Position numbers and translations under genes: made by a program
From: CAZVFH01 sp964626415
Lineage (GTDB): Bacteria > Patescibacteriota > UBA1384 > XYA2-FULL-43-10 > CAINNR01
Assembly (NCBI GenBank): GCA_964626415.1
Contig: CAZVFH010000031.1
Location: 1-8,876, forward strand
Length of the DNA stretch: 8,876 nt
Reading direction: 5' to 3'
Shown here: piece after piece, positions 1-6,305 of the stretch
Position numbering within the stretch: the stretch's first letter is position 1
How the letters are laid out: every line of letters starts with the position of its first letter
The notes under the pieces: generated by a model
Told to the model about the DNA's origin: nothing
The model's input: only the letters and a program-made list of their open reading frames with translations
Databases searched by the model: none

Positions 1-1097
1 GTGTCGCCGTCCTTAATGATATAGTTTTTTCCTTCGGTTCGGACGAGACCGTGGGAACGGGCAGAAGTCCAGCCGCCTTGAGCAAAGAGATCTTGCCACG
101 GCACAACTTCGGCGGCGATAAATCCTTTTTCAAAATCAGTATGAATCACGCCGGCGGCTTCAGGTGCTGTTGCGCCGTCTCTTACCGTCCATGCCCTCGT
201 CTCTTTTTCACCGGAGGTAAAATAAGTGATCAAATTTAATTTTTTGTAGGCGGCTTTTATCAAGCGATCAACGCCGCTATCGGAAATTCCCAGTTCCTCT
301 AAATACTCTTTTTTCTCGTCGTCCGAAAGTTCGTTTAATTCACTTTCGATTTTGGCGCTGATTGGAATAAAATTAATTTCTTCATTTTGACTTTTCACTT
401 TCAACTTTTCACTTTTCACTGCTAATTGCTCCTCGCTGCAATTTGCGATATAAAGAATTGGTTTCATCGTCATAAGTCCCAAATTCTTTATGCTTTCTAA
501 TTCGTTATCATCCAAATCCGCCTCGCGGCCCTGCCCGCCATCGCTATGCTCTGGCAAAAGCAGGCGGGCGTTTTTTCCAGCCGAAAGCTTGGACAAAATT
601 TTCTCCAGAGCTGATTTTTCCAACTTCGCATCCCTTGATCCGCCTTTAATATCGCGATCCAAATTATAAATTCGCTTGTCGACGGTTGCCATATCGGCAA
701 GTTGGAGTTCGGTTTCAATTGTCGCAATATCGTCAGCCGGGTCAATCTTCCCCGAAATACGAGCAACATTTTCATCTTGAAAAAATCTGACGACCATAGC
801 AATCGCGTCGCACTCTCGAATATGTGATAAAAATTGATTTCCCAAACCCTCACCCTTTGAAGCGCCGCGAACAAGTCCGGCGATATCAACAAATTCAACA
901 ACCGTCGGCACAATTTTTTTTGATTTTGAAACTTCCGCCAATGGTTTCAATCGCTCGTCTGGCACCTCAACAATCCCAACATTCGGCTCAATGGTACAAA
1001 AAGGATAATTCGCCGCTTCGGCATGCGAACCTTTAATCAAAGCGTTAAATAATGTCGACTTGCCAACATTGGGCAGGCCGACGATGCCAATTTTCAT
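1..1097 (-). CDS. ychF: YchF/OLA1-family redox-regulated ATPase, 3' end cut by window edge
   Basis: Obg-family P-loop ATPase that binds ribosomes and is linked to translation and stress responses. The 365 codons seen start MKIGIVGLPNVGKSTLFNAL (Walker A at residues 7-15). Switch motifs VDIAGLVRGASKGEGLGNQF follow. The NxxE nucleotide-specificity motif is present as NCSE, typical of the ATP-preferring YchF branch instead of NKxD. The C-terminal TGS region is recognisable (AWTVRDGATAPEAAG, IHTDFEKGFI, YIIKDGD). Against E. coli YchF only about six to eight residues are missing beyond base 1. Two adjacent ATGs exist (1100 and 1097); the second is chosen because AGGAG at 1107-1103 then has a 5-base spacing. 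It follows the GxxExxY gene by about 20 bases and is probably co-transcribed. Two low-complexity insertions sit in the frame, at residues about 177-188 and about 226-236. Confidence 0.96.
   Translation of the reverse strand, partial: MKIGIVGLPNVGKSTLFNALIKGSHAEAANYPFCTIEPNVGIVEVPDERLKPLAEVSKSKKIVPTVVEFVDIAGLVRGASKGEGLGNQFLSHIRECDAIAMVVRFFQDENVARISGKIDPADDIATIETELQLADMATVDKRIYNLDRDIKGGSRDAKLEKSALEKILSKLSAGKNARLLLPEHSDGGQGREADLDDNELESIKNLGLMTMKPILYIANCSEEQLAVKSEKLKVKSQNEEINFIPISAKIESELNELSDDEKKEYLEELGISDSGVDRLIKAAYKKLNLITYFTSGEKETRAWTVRDGATAPEAAGVIHTDFEKGFIAAEVVPWQDLFAQGGWTSARSHGLVRTEGKNYIIKDGD
391..420. repeat. short CTTTTCA-type tandem repeat inside ychF
   Basis: About four imperfect units of CTTTTCA/CTTTCAA lie within the ychF frame and code for a lysine/serine/valine-rich stretch (VKSEKLKVKS) between the NxxE motif and the next beta strand. 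Other YchF proteins have a variable loop here, so the repeat probably sits in a tolerant surface loop. Confidence 0.6.
533..569. repeat. GC-rich palindromic insertion within ychF
   Basis: The arms GCCCGCC (533-539) and GGCGGGC (563-569) are perfect inverted repeats around a loop that holds a second imperfect palindrome (GCCA at 538-541 region to TGGC at 551-554). The block is far more GC-rich than its surroundings. It codes for about twelve residues including LPEHSDGGQG that have no counterpart in E. coli YchF, where the neighbouring helix is shorter. It resembles intragenic palindromic elements such as Rickettsia RPEs in behaviour. The identity of the element is not known to me. Confidence 0.55.
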
Positions 1098-1102
1098 CAT
1101 TA

Positions 1103-1107
1103 CTCCT
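1103..1107 (-). promoter_or_regulatory. ribosome binding site of ychF
   Basis: AGGAG read on the minus strand, five bases before the ATG at 1097 and two before the ATG at 1100. This spacing favours the start at 1097. Confidence 0.7.
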
Positions 1108-1111
1108 AAAA

Positions 1112-1143
1112 TGAAATTCTTACTCTGATTTATTTCTCTGATA
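1112..1143 (-). repeat. inverted repeat, left copy flanking the GxxExxY gene
   Basis: This 32-base sequence, read on the minus strand, matches 1550-1581 read on the plus strand at 29 of 32 positions. It contains the last codons and stop of the GxxExxY gene and ends a few bases before the ychF ribosome binding site. Inside it the word ATCAGAG occurs twice. Confidence 0.85.
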
Positions 1144-1542
1144 GTCGCTGATTTTATTGATCAATCGCTTAATTTTGACTCCATCTTTCGAAATAACAAG
1201 GAGTAAACCTATTTGTAAGTTTCTTGACTTTAAGTAATTTAGCAACTGTGATACATGGGATTTATAAATTTCATTTCTGACCTTCAGTTCGACTGCGACT
1301 TTGCCATCGATCAAGAAATCAAGAAAATACTTGCCAATTGTTGAGCCATTGTAACTAATTGCACCGTAACACTCTCTTTTGAAAATGATCTTTGAATTTT
1401 CCAGTTCGATCGCTAAAGCTCGTTGATATATTTTTTCAGCCAATCCGTATCCCAGTTCATTAAAAACTTTAAATGTAAGATTTATTATTTTTTCGGTTAT
1501 TTTTGAATGTGGATATTTTTTGTCGTCTTGATATTTATTCAT
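1120..1542 (-). CDS. GxxExxY family protein (PD-(D/E)XK nuclease-like)
   Basis: 140-residue protein of the family named for its GxxExxY motif, here G33-L-A-E36-K-I-Y39. A PD-(D/E)XK-like core follows: D75 in FLDFLID and E85-L-K87 in VAVELKV. The family is distantly related to restriction-type nucleases, is widespread in environmental and CPR genomes, and has no settled function; nuclease activity is an inference from fold. Its length is normal (about 120-140 aa) and it appears intact. There is no good Shine-Dalgarno before the ATG at 1542. The gene is enclosed by a 32-base inverted repeat; its last seven codons and stop lie inside the left copy. It precedes ychF by about 20 bases on the same strand, so it could have been inserted between ychF and its promoter. 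Confidence 0.88.
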   Translation of the reverse strand: MNKYQDDKKYPHSKITEKIINLTFKVFNELGYGLAEKIYQRALAIELENSKIIFKRECYGAISYNGSTIGKYFLDFLIDGKVAVELKVRNEIYKSHVSQLLNYLKSRNLQIGLLLVISKDGVKIKRLINKISDYQRNKSE

Positions 1543-1549
1543 CTGTGTT

Positions 1550-1581
1550 TATCAGAGTAATAAATCAGAGTTAGAATCTCA
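1550..1581 (+). repeat. inverted repeat, right copy flanking the GxxExxY gene
   Basis: Partner of 1112-1143 in opposite orientation, with three mismatches in 32 bases. It lies just upstream of the GxxExxY start (seven bases away) and is non-coding here, while the left copy is partly coding. Confidence 0.85.
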
Positions 1582-1585
1582 ATTA

Positions 1586-1614
1586 ATCTTAACCCTTTAG
1601 CGCTTGAAAGTAAA
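1586..1614 (-). promoter_or_regulatory. possible promoter for the GxxExxY-ychF unit
   Basis: On the minus strand TTTACT (1614-1609) and TAAGAT (1591-1586) are 17 bases apart, each matching four of six sigma-70 consensus bases. It is the only plausible pair seen upstream of 1542 and lies outside the inverted repeat. Weak. Confidence 0.25.
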
Positions 1615-1633
1615 TACAGGTTTGTGATATTGT
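1604..1633 (+). promoter_or_regulatory. possible promoter of the thymidylate synthase-tmk unit
   Basis: TTGAAA (1604-1609) and TATTGT (1628-1633) are 18 bases apart, a moderate sigma-70-like match. Transcription would begin near 1640 and leave a leader of about 55 bases before the ATG at 1695. Confidence 0.4.
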
Positions 1634-1641
1634 ATTTTTTG

Positions 1642-1665
1642 AGAGGGGCGCGTTGGCGCTCTTTT
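1642..1665 (+). promoter_or_regulatory. leader hairpin followed by T-run before thymidylate synthase
   Basis: GCGC-GTTG-GCGC is a tetraloop stem extended outward by mixed A-T and G-T pairs and followed by CTTTTT. It lies between the putative promoter and the ribosome binding site. It could be a weak terminator, an attenuator, or a structured 5' end; nothing here decides which. Confidence 0.35.
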
Positions 1666-1681
1666 TGTACCCAAACAACCT

Positions 1682-1692
1682 AGGGGGTGGTC
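1682..1692 (+). promoter_or_regulatory. strong ribosome binding site of thymidylate synthase
   Basis: AGGGGGTGGTC matches the anti-Shine-Dalgarno complement AGGAGGTGATC at nine of eleven bases and lies just before ATG 1695. This fixes the start and rules out the in-frame upstream start at 1653. Confidence 0.7.
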
Positions 1693-1694
1693 GT

Positions 1695-2534
1695 ATGTCA
1701 GAGTCAATGTTTGATTTGCCGACAATTCATATTGAGGCGGAAACTTTACCTGAAGCGTGGGAAAAAGCGGTTTTAGAATGTTGGGAAAAAGGCACACAAA
1801 TTGCTACCCAATATGATAATCCTGGTGATCCGCCAAGTCGCGATTGTTCAATAGTAATTGCGGTTGAAGATCCATTAGCCCAGCCAAGAATTCACAGAGC
1901 AATTCCCGGCGGAATTGATGATCTTGAAGTTTATCGCCAAGAAGTTGTTGATGGAATTCATGATCATTGGATTGATCCAAAGGCCGGCAAATGGCAATAC
2001 ACCTATCATGAGCGATGTGCGAATTATCGAGTTCCTGGACTCGTCGAAGCGATAAATCAAATTGATTATGTTGTTGATACTCTTGTCGATGCCCCACATT
2101 CTAGGCGAGCACAAATTGTTCTTTGGAAACCGTGGGAAGATGCCGGTATTTCTCATCCTGCATGTCTTCAACGCTTGTGGTTTCGGATTTTTGGCGACCG
2201 TCTTGTAATGTCGGCGCATATGCGTTCAAACGATGCTTTCAAAGCGGCGTTTATGAATATGTATGCTTTTACCGATTTGCAGAGAGTTGTTGCCGAAAGA
2301 ATTAGTGAAAAACTTGGCAGAGAAATCAAAGTTGGTCAATACAACCACATTGCTGATTCCTTCCACATTTACGGCTCGTACTTTTCTGAATTTGAGGGTT
2401 TCTTGAGAAGCGTCGAAACGCGAACTTGGGAACAGAGAACTTATCGAACTGATGATCCTGATATTGCTAAATGGTTTGAGGAAGCTCGCGAAAAAATCGC
2501 TACATCATTGGCGGAAGAACAGGCAGGTGGTTAA
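1695..2534 (+). CDS. thyA: thymidylate synthase (ThyA fold, archaeal-like)
   Basis: 279 residues. Methylates dUMP to dTMP with methylenetetrahydrofolate in the cytoplasm. The catalytic residues of E. coli ThyA are matched at a constant offset of +11: Arg pair R137-R138 (SRRAQI), catalytic C157 (HPACLQ), R177-S178 and D180 (MRSNDAF), and dUMP-binding N188. The H-x-Y motif (H224-I-Y226, DSFHIY) comes six residues later than expected, so one loop is longer. The N-terminus lacks the classical DRTGTGT loop and the LGLPFN motif is altered to KAAFMNMY, as in divergent archaeal-type enzymes; a related dUMP/dCMP hydroxymethylase activity is possible but less likely. tmk starts two bases after its stop, so the two genes form a dTTP-synthesis operon. 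Confidence 0.85.
   Translation: MSESMFDLPTIHIEAETLPEAWEKAVLECWEKGTQIATQYDNPGDPPSRDCSIVIAVEDPLAQPRIHRAIPGGIDDLEVYRQEVVDGIHDHWIDPKAGKWQYTYHERCANYRVPGLVEAINQIDYVVDTLVDAPHSRRAQIVLWKPWEDAGISHPACLQRLWFRIFGDRLVMSAHMRSNDAFKAAFMNMYAFTDLQRVVAERISEKLGREIKVGQYNHIADSFHIYGSYFSEFEGFLRSVETRTWEQRTYRTDDPDIAKWFEEAREKIATSLAEEQAGG
2525..2530 (+). promoter_or_regulatory. ribosome binding site selecting the TTG start of tmk
   Basis: AGGTGG lies inside the last codons of thymidylate synthase, five bases before TTG 2536. The spacing selects this start over GTG 2527 and over upstream starts that would overlap the previous gene deeply. Confidence 0.6.
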
Positions 2535-2535
2535 G

Positions 2536-3174
2536 TTGAGCAAAGGATTATTTATTGTTTTTGACGGACCGGAGGGCGCAGGAAAATCAACCCAAATCCA
2601 ACTTTTGCAAGCAGCTTTTGCCGCTAATAATAAACAAGTTGTTGTTGCTGTTGATCCTGGTGGCACATGTGCTGGGTTAAAGATTTGCGAAATTCTCAAA
2701 GATCAAAACACTCTCAATCTTTCGCCCGAAACTGAAGCACTACTTTTCGCCGCTTCCAGGGCCCAATTAATCAATGAAATTATTCAGCCGGCACTTACCG
2801 CTGGCAAAGTCGTAATTTGCGATCGTTTCGTTTCCGCGTCTCATGCATATCAAGGTAGCGCCAGTGGTGTTGGGGATGAAAACATCAGTTGGCTTTACGA
2901 CTTCATCTCTGGTGGACTTTGGCCCGATCTGTTCTTGATTTTCTCTCTTGATCCAGAAAAAGGATTGAGAAGAAAAACAGAAAAGGATCGAATTGAACTG
3001 CGACCACTCGAATTTCACCAAGCGGTATTACTTGGATTTAAACAATTTGCCGAAGCACATCAAGGCAGTTGCCAATTTATTTTTGCCGGCACTCGAGCAA
3101 TCGATATTCATAAACAAATCATTGAAGACATTAATTCTCGATTCGACTTAACTCTACCCGCCCAAAACATCTAG
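2536..3174 (+). CDS. tmk: dTMP (thymidylate) kinase
   Basis: 212 residues, normal for the family; phosphorylates dTMP to dTDP with ATP. Visible motifs are the P-loop GPEGAGKST (residues 11-19), a DPGGT motif at 40-44, the substrate motif DRF at 96-98 followed by AYQG, and a LID-type segment (LRRKTEKDRIELRPLEFH). The usual REPGGT is VDPGGT here, so the arginine before the motif is missing. Translation starts at TTG, two bases after the thyA stop. Product and neighbour act in consecutive steps of dTTP synthesis. Its stop codon lies inside the terminator hairpin. Confidence 0.93.
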   Translation: MSKGLFIVFDGPEGAGKSTQIQLLQAAFAANNKQVVVAVDPGGTCAGLKICEILKDQNTLNLSPETEALLFAASRAQLINEIIQPALTAGKVVICDRFVSASHAYQGSASGVGDENISWLYDFISGGLWPDLFLIFSLDPEKGLRRKTEKDRIELRPLEFHQAVLLGFKQFAEAHQGSCQFIFAGTRAIDIHKQIIEDINSRFDLTLPAQNI

Positions 3175-3186
3175 GACGGGTTTTTT
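3156..3186 (+). terminator. intrinsic terminator after tmk
   Basis: ACCCG (3156-3160) pairs with CGGGT (3177-3181), with CC/GG pairs further in, followed by six T. The stem spans the tmk stop codon at 3172-3174. The opposite strand has no T-run at its end, so it should stop mainly plus-strand transcription. Confidence 0.75.
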
Positions 3187-3196
3187 GATAATAAAA

Positions 3197-4147
3197 TTAG
3201 AGTCCAGAGATAAAACGATCAGCAATTTTTTGTTGTCCGGAAAGATTCGGATGCAAGCAATCATAATCAGAAACATCGCCAGTTCCAAGATATGGATAAA
3301 GATTAACGAGAGTCATTCCATTTTGACTGGCAACAGATGAAATAATCGAGTTATACTGGCTTATTGCCAAAGCGACAATTTCTGGCGGATAAGGGTAATT
3401 TGCACAAGTAGGATAACCTGCTTGCCACATTACCGAATAATTAGGGATTGTGCCAATCAAAATTTTCCTTCCAGAACTTTTAATTTGCGAGGCAATAGAG
3501 GATAAATTACTTTGAAATTGCTCGGGAGTTACCGGTTCACCGGAGAGCAATGAGAGCATATCGTTGCCGCCCACAAGTAAGGTGATGTAGGAGGGATTAT
3601 AACTGCTAACTTGTGGCACTTGGCCAGCAAGAACATTGACACTTTTTGCGCCGGAAACAGCGAGATTAGTGGGAGAAATATTTTGCCCGATGGAAATCAA
3701 ATATCTGTAAACGCTATTTATATTCGATCCAGTGGAAAAACTATAACTTTTGTTATCTCCTGGCATACTAGAAGTTGGGCTTGCGGCATTGGTAATCGAA
3801 TCGCCTAGCGCAATTAAAGAAAGCGAAGTAACCCCGTCTGAAGTAGCCCCATCATTTCCAGCGACTCCGGAAGTTTGATTTCCGGTAGTTGATTTAGAAG
3901 TTGACTTTTTTGTTGATCCTTTTGTGCCTGCAGATTCATCGTTATTTGAAGTATCACCGGCTGATTGAGTTTCCTCGTTAGTTTTTTGAGAATCACCATT
4001 TAACAACGAGGAAGCTTGATTTTTTGGCAAAAAAAAGAAAACCCAGGTAGCTGATGTAAGGGTAACGATGATTCCGGTAACCATTATCCAAGAGAGAGTA
4101 AAATCAGCGATTAAAATTCCCTTTTTAGAGATCTGGATTTTTCTCAT
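3197..4147 (-). CDS. membrane-anchored SGNH/GDSL-family hydrolase
   Basis: 316 residues. A basic start and one hydrophobic segment (about residues 14-40) anchor the protein. A Ser/Thr/Gly/Asn-rich low-complexity linker (about 45-106) follows, then an SGNH esterase domain outside the cell. Conserved blocks are visible: GDSIT with nucleophile S117, G166, GGND with N195, and D296-x-x-H299 in the final DCLHPN motif. The family cleaves acyl or acetyl esters of lipids or polysaccharides; the substrate cannot be told. It converges with tmk and diverges from the small gene at 4206. A perfect TATAAT lies exactly six bases before the ATG and no ribosome binding site is seen, so the message is probably leaderless. 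Confidence 0.92.
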   Translation of the reverse strand: MRKIQISKKGILIADFTLSWIMVTGIIVTLTSATWVFFFLPKNQASSLLNGDSQKTNEETQSAGDTSNNDESAGTKGSTKKSTSKSTTGNQTSGVAGNDGATSDGVTSLSLIALGDSITNAASPTSSMPGDNKSYSFSTGSNINSVYRYLISIGQNISPTNLAVSGAKSVNVLAGQVPQVSSYNPSYITLLVGGNDMLSLLSGEPVTPEQFQSNLSSIASQIKSSGRKILIGTIPNYSVMWQAGYPTCANYPYPPEIVALAISQYNSIISSVASQNGMTLVNLYPYLGTGDVSDYDCLHPNLSGQQKIADRFISGL

Positions 4148-4153
4148 ATTTTA

Positions 4154-4159
4154 ATTATA
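4154..4159 (-). promoter_or_regulatory. -10 element of the SGNH hydrolase, leaderless arrangement
   Basis: TATAAT read on the minus strand, followed by TAAAAT and then ATG. Transcription would start at or next to the A of the start codon. Confidence 0.65.
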
Positions 4160-4171
4160 GCAAAAATTTAG

Positions 4172-4177
4172 TATATT
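4172..4177 (+). promoter_or_regulatory. possible -10 element of the small gene at 4206
   Basis: TATATT (or TATTAT two bases on) lies about 30 bases before the start. It is back-to-back with the SGNH hydrolase promoter. No clear -35. Confidence 0.4.
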
Positions 4178-4205
4178 ATGATTGATCGCAAAAGAAAGGG
4201 AGCTG

Positions 4206-4439
4206 ATGACGATGGAATTCTGTGATCATTTTATTGCCCCAAAAGAAATTTTCTCTGCATTATTTTTAGCACTGACTCATGTCCGAACTTTGCGAGAAAT
4301 TGGAGAAAAGGATTTACTAGAAGAGGAAATTAGAAGAGCAAAACAGCTTGCTTATCGCCTGCGAAAATATCCTTTTCCTATGATTATCAACGATTCAGGC
4401 GAAGTCCACTTTCTTGCAAAAACTGTGATTTGTGCCTAA
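4206..4439 (+). CDS. small hypothetical protein
   Basis: 77 residues from ATG 4206 or 75 from ATG 4212; AAGGGAG at 4196-4202 could serve either, with the second better spaced. The product is mostly helical in character, with a charged heptad-like middle (LREIGEKDLLEEEIRRAKQLAYRLRK) and a C-terminal part ending in a cysteine-alanine. No signal peptide or membrane segment is evident. I do not recognise the family. The gene has its own ribosome binding site, a plausible promoter and a strong terminator directly on its stop codon, so it appears to be an independent single-gene unit. Confidence 0.7.
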   Translation: MTMEFCDHFIAPKEIFSALFLALTHVRTLREIGEKDLLEEEIRRAKQLAYRLRKYPFPMIINDSGEVHFLAKTVICA

Positions 4440-4463
4440 CCGACCTCTCCGGTCGGTTTTTTT
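4438..4463 (+). terminator. intrinsic terminator after the small gene
   Basis: AACCGACC (4438-4445) and GGTCGGTT (4451-4458) form a perfect 8-bp stem with loop TCTCC and a run of T up to 4463. The stem starts within the stop codon. Confidence 0.9.
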
Positions 4464-4465
4464 GA

Positions 4466-4471
4466 TACAAT
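4466..4471 (+). promoter_or_regulatory. -10 element of the MEMO-CapA gene, leaderless arrangement
   Basis: TACAAT, then GTAGAT, then ATG 4478: the same six-base gap as at the SGNH hydrolase. It follows the previous T-run by two bases, so any -35 contact would fall in the terminator stem. Confidence 0.6.
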
Positions 4472-4477
4472 GTAGAT

Positions 4478-6208
4478 ATGAAAAAAGGTCAAGTAGCAAT
4501 TTTTCTCTTTTTGATTTTGATCACCGTCGGTTTTTTGATGATTAGAAAACCGAAAAGCATTGAAGAGATTTTTCGCGAAGACGCGATATTAGGCGAAAAA
4601 ATTCCGGTTGTAATTGTTCCGCATTTTAACTCGTTTGCCGACAAACGCGCTGAACTTTTAGCAGATGTCGGCAAAAAAACATCAGCAAAAACAATTGTTC
4701 TGGTCTCGGTAAATCATTTTAATTCTGGGAGTGAGAATATCTTAACAACCGACAAAACATGGCTTGTTTCCGGCGGGGAAGTTAGCGCTGAAAAAACATT
4801 AGTCGAGAAAATTTCCGATGACAAAATTGCCGCCAACGATGAGACGGCTTTTGCACAAGAGCATGGGATTGCTAATATCATTCCCGATATTTACAAATTT
4901 TCCCCCAAAGCGAAAGTTTTGCCAATAATTATCAAAGATCAAACCGGAAAAGGACAGATTGATAAATTATCCAATTGGATTTCTGATAATTGTCAGAATT
5001 GTCTTTTAGTTGCTTCGGTTGATTTTTCCCACTATCAGCCGAGTTCACTGGCGCGAGTTCATGATAGTTTTTCAATCTCGGCACTTTCAAATCTTGATTT
5101 CAATAAAACATGGAAAGCCGAAACCGATTCGCCGCAAACGCTTTACCTTGCGGAAAAAATTGCCGAAAAAAATAAGGCGAAGAATTTTCATCTTTTTTAT
5201 AACGCCAGCACTGGTGATTTGTCAGAGGCCGAAGTTTCTGAAGTTACCAGTGTTGTGCTTGGCTATTATTCGTCAATGGAACTGTCGGACTCCGAGAAAA
5301 TTGAGCCATCTTCAACTTTTGTTATTGCCGGCGACGCAATGTTTGATCGAAATGTTTGGCACAATTATAAAAACAAAGGGCTAAAAACGATTTTTGACAA
5401 TTTTGGTACACGGGTTTTTCGCGGTGCTGATCTTTCCGCACTAAATCTCGAGGGACCGATTTCGTCATCAGCAATCAACGACGATTGGCGATCCGGCTCG
5501 ATGGTTTTTAATTTTCCACCAGAGACGCCGTCAATTCTAAAATATTTAAATATCGACGCCGTTTCACTGGCAAATAATCATAGCGCAAACGCCGGCGTTT
5601 TCGGCTTTGCAAATACAAAAAAGATTCTTAGCGACGCCGGAATAAATTATTTTGGCCAGCCGGAGGGATTTTCAGAAAGTTCAGTTTTACGAGTAGATGG
5701 CGAAATTCCACTGTCAATTATCGGAATTATGGCATTGTCTGATTTTGATCATGCGACCTTAAATGAAAAAATTAAAACCGAAAAATTAGCTGGTCGGTTC
5801 GTTATCATTTTCCCGCATTGGGGCGAGGAGTATAAAAGCGCCAATGTCGCATCGCAAAAATCGCTGGCAAACGAATGGAGTTCTGCTGGTGCTGACTTAA
5901 TTGTTGGTTCTCATCCTCATGTCGTCGAAGATTTTCAAATCGTAAATGATCGTCCTGTGATTTACTCGCTCGGCAATTTCGTCTTCGATCAGTTTTTCTC
6001 TAAGGAAACACAGGAAGGTCTTATTGTCGCTGGAAAAATCACGAAAGACAAAATCACTTTGTCATTTCTGCCAACAAAAGAAAAATTAGTCAAACCGGAG
6101 TTTATGGTCGGAGCCGAAAAAACAGCCAAAATCAGCACAATCTTTGATATAAATTCAGAAAATAAATTTAAAAAACTCTCCCCCGACACAATTGAAATTA
6201 ATCGGTAA
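4478..6208 (+). CDS. membrane-anchored MEMO (AmmeMemoRadiSam B) - CapA fusion protein
   Basis: 576 residues. A single hydrophobic segment (about 6-22) anchors the protein. Residues about 40-270 form a MEMO domain: VPH with H49, NHF with H80, EHG with E128-H129 and DFSHY with D181-H184. Residues about 280-545 form a CapA-like metallophosphatase-fold domain as in poly-gamma-glutamate capsule proteins: GDAMFDR, NLEGP, LANNH, PHWGEEY, VGSHPHVV and SLGNFVFDQ. In the NNH motif the usual following Asp is replaced (NNHSANAG). Function is unproved; an envelope or surface-polymer role is inferred from CapA and the anchor. The last 27 codons recur almost unchanged at the end of the reverse transcriptase gene 2.5 kb downstream. 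The gene is probably leaderless. Confidence 0.9.
   Translation: MKKGQVAIFLFLILITVGFLMIRKPKSIEEIFREDAILGEKIPVVIVPHFNSFADKRAELLADVGKKTSAKTIVLVSVNHFNSGSENILTTDKTWLVSGGEVSAEKTLVEKISDDKIAANDETAFAQEHGIANIIPDIYKFSPKAKVLPIIIKDQTGKGQIDKLSNWISDNCQNCLLVASVDFSHYQPSSLARVHDSFSISALSNLDFNKTWKAETDSPQTLYLAEKIAEKNKAKNFHLFYNASTGDLSEAEVSEVTSVVLGYYSSMELSDSEKIEPSSTFVIAGDAMFDRNVWHNYKNKGLKTIFDNFGTRVFRGADLSALNLEGPISSSAINDDWRSGSMVFNFPPETPSILKYLNIDAVSLANNHSANAGVFGFANTKKILSDAGINYFGQPEGFSESSVLRVDGEIPLSIIGIMALSDFDHATLNEKIKTEKLAGRFVIIFPHWGEEYKSANVASQKSLANEWSSAGADLIVGSHPHVVEDFQIVNDRPVIYSLGNFVFDQFFSKETQEGLIVAGKITKDKITLSFLPTKEKLVKPEFMVGAEKTAKISTIFDINSENKFKKLSPDTIEINR
6125..6208 (+). repeat. direct repeat, left copy (3' end of MEMO-CapA gene)
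   Basis: 84 bases matching 8642-8725 at 72 positions, with an uninterrupted identical core at 6152-6192 (41 bases). Both copies are read in the same frame and end genes. Almost every difference is synonymous; one codon changes Ser to Ala. Likely left boundary (attL-like) of the DGR cassette. Confidence 0.9.
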
Positions 6209-6224
6209 ATTTTGATTTTTGGTA

Positions 6225-6252
6225 TTGACATTTTAATATCTTTTGCTATACT
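6225..6252 (+). promoter_or_regulatory. strong promoter of the DGR target gene
   Basis: Perfect -35 TTGACA (6225-6230) and TATACT (6247-6252) are 16 bases apart, with an extended -10 TG at 6244-6245. It is the best sigma-70 match in the window. It predicts a start near 6259 and a leader of about 47 bases. Confidence 0.8.
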
Positions 6253-6290
6253 GGTTCTAGCTGTAAAACTGCTGGCGAGCATTACAACGC

Positions 6291-6299
6291 AAGGAGGTG
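6291..6299 (+). promoter_or_regulatory. consensus ribosome binding site of the DGR target
   Basis: AAGGAGGTG is the full Shine-Dalgarno consensus. With the usual spacing it selects GTG 6306 and not the GTG at 6297, which lies inside the site. Confidence 0.85.
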
Positions 6300-6305
6300 C
6301 TGACC

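Noticed and set aside
391..420. CRISPR-like repeat
   Set aside because: Units are about seven bases with no spacers; it is a coding simple repeat.
497..913. 138-codon frame on the minus strand
   Set aside because: It is another frame of ychF, whose true frame shows all family motifs.
1804..2219. Minus-strand frames opposite thymidylate synthase
   Set aside because: Shadows of a gene with intact catalytic residues on the plus strand.
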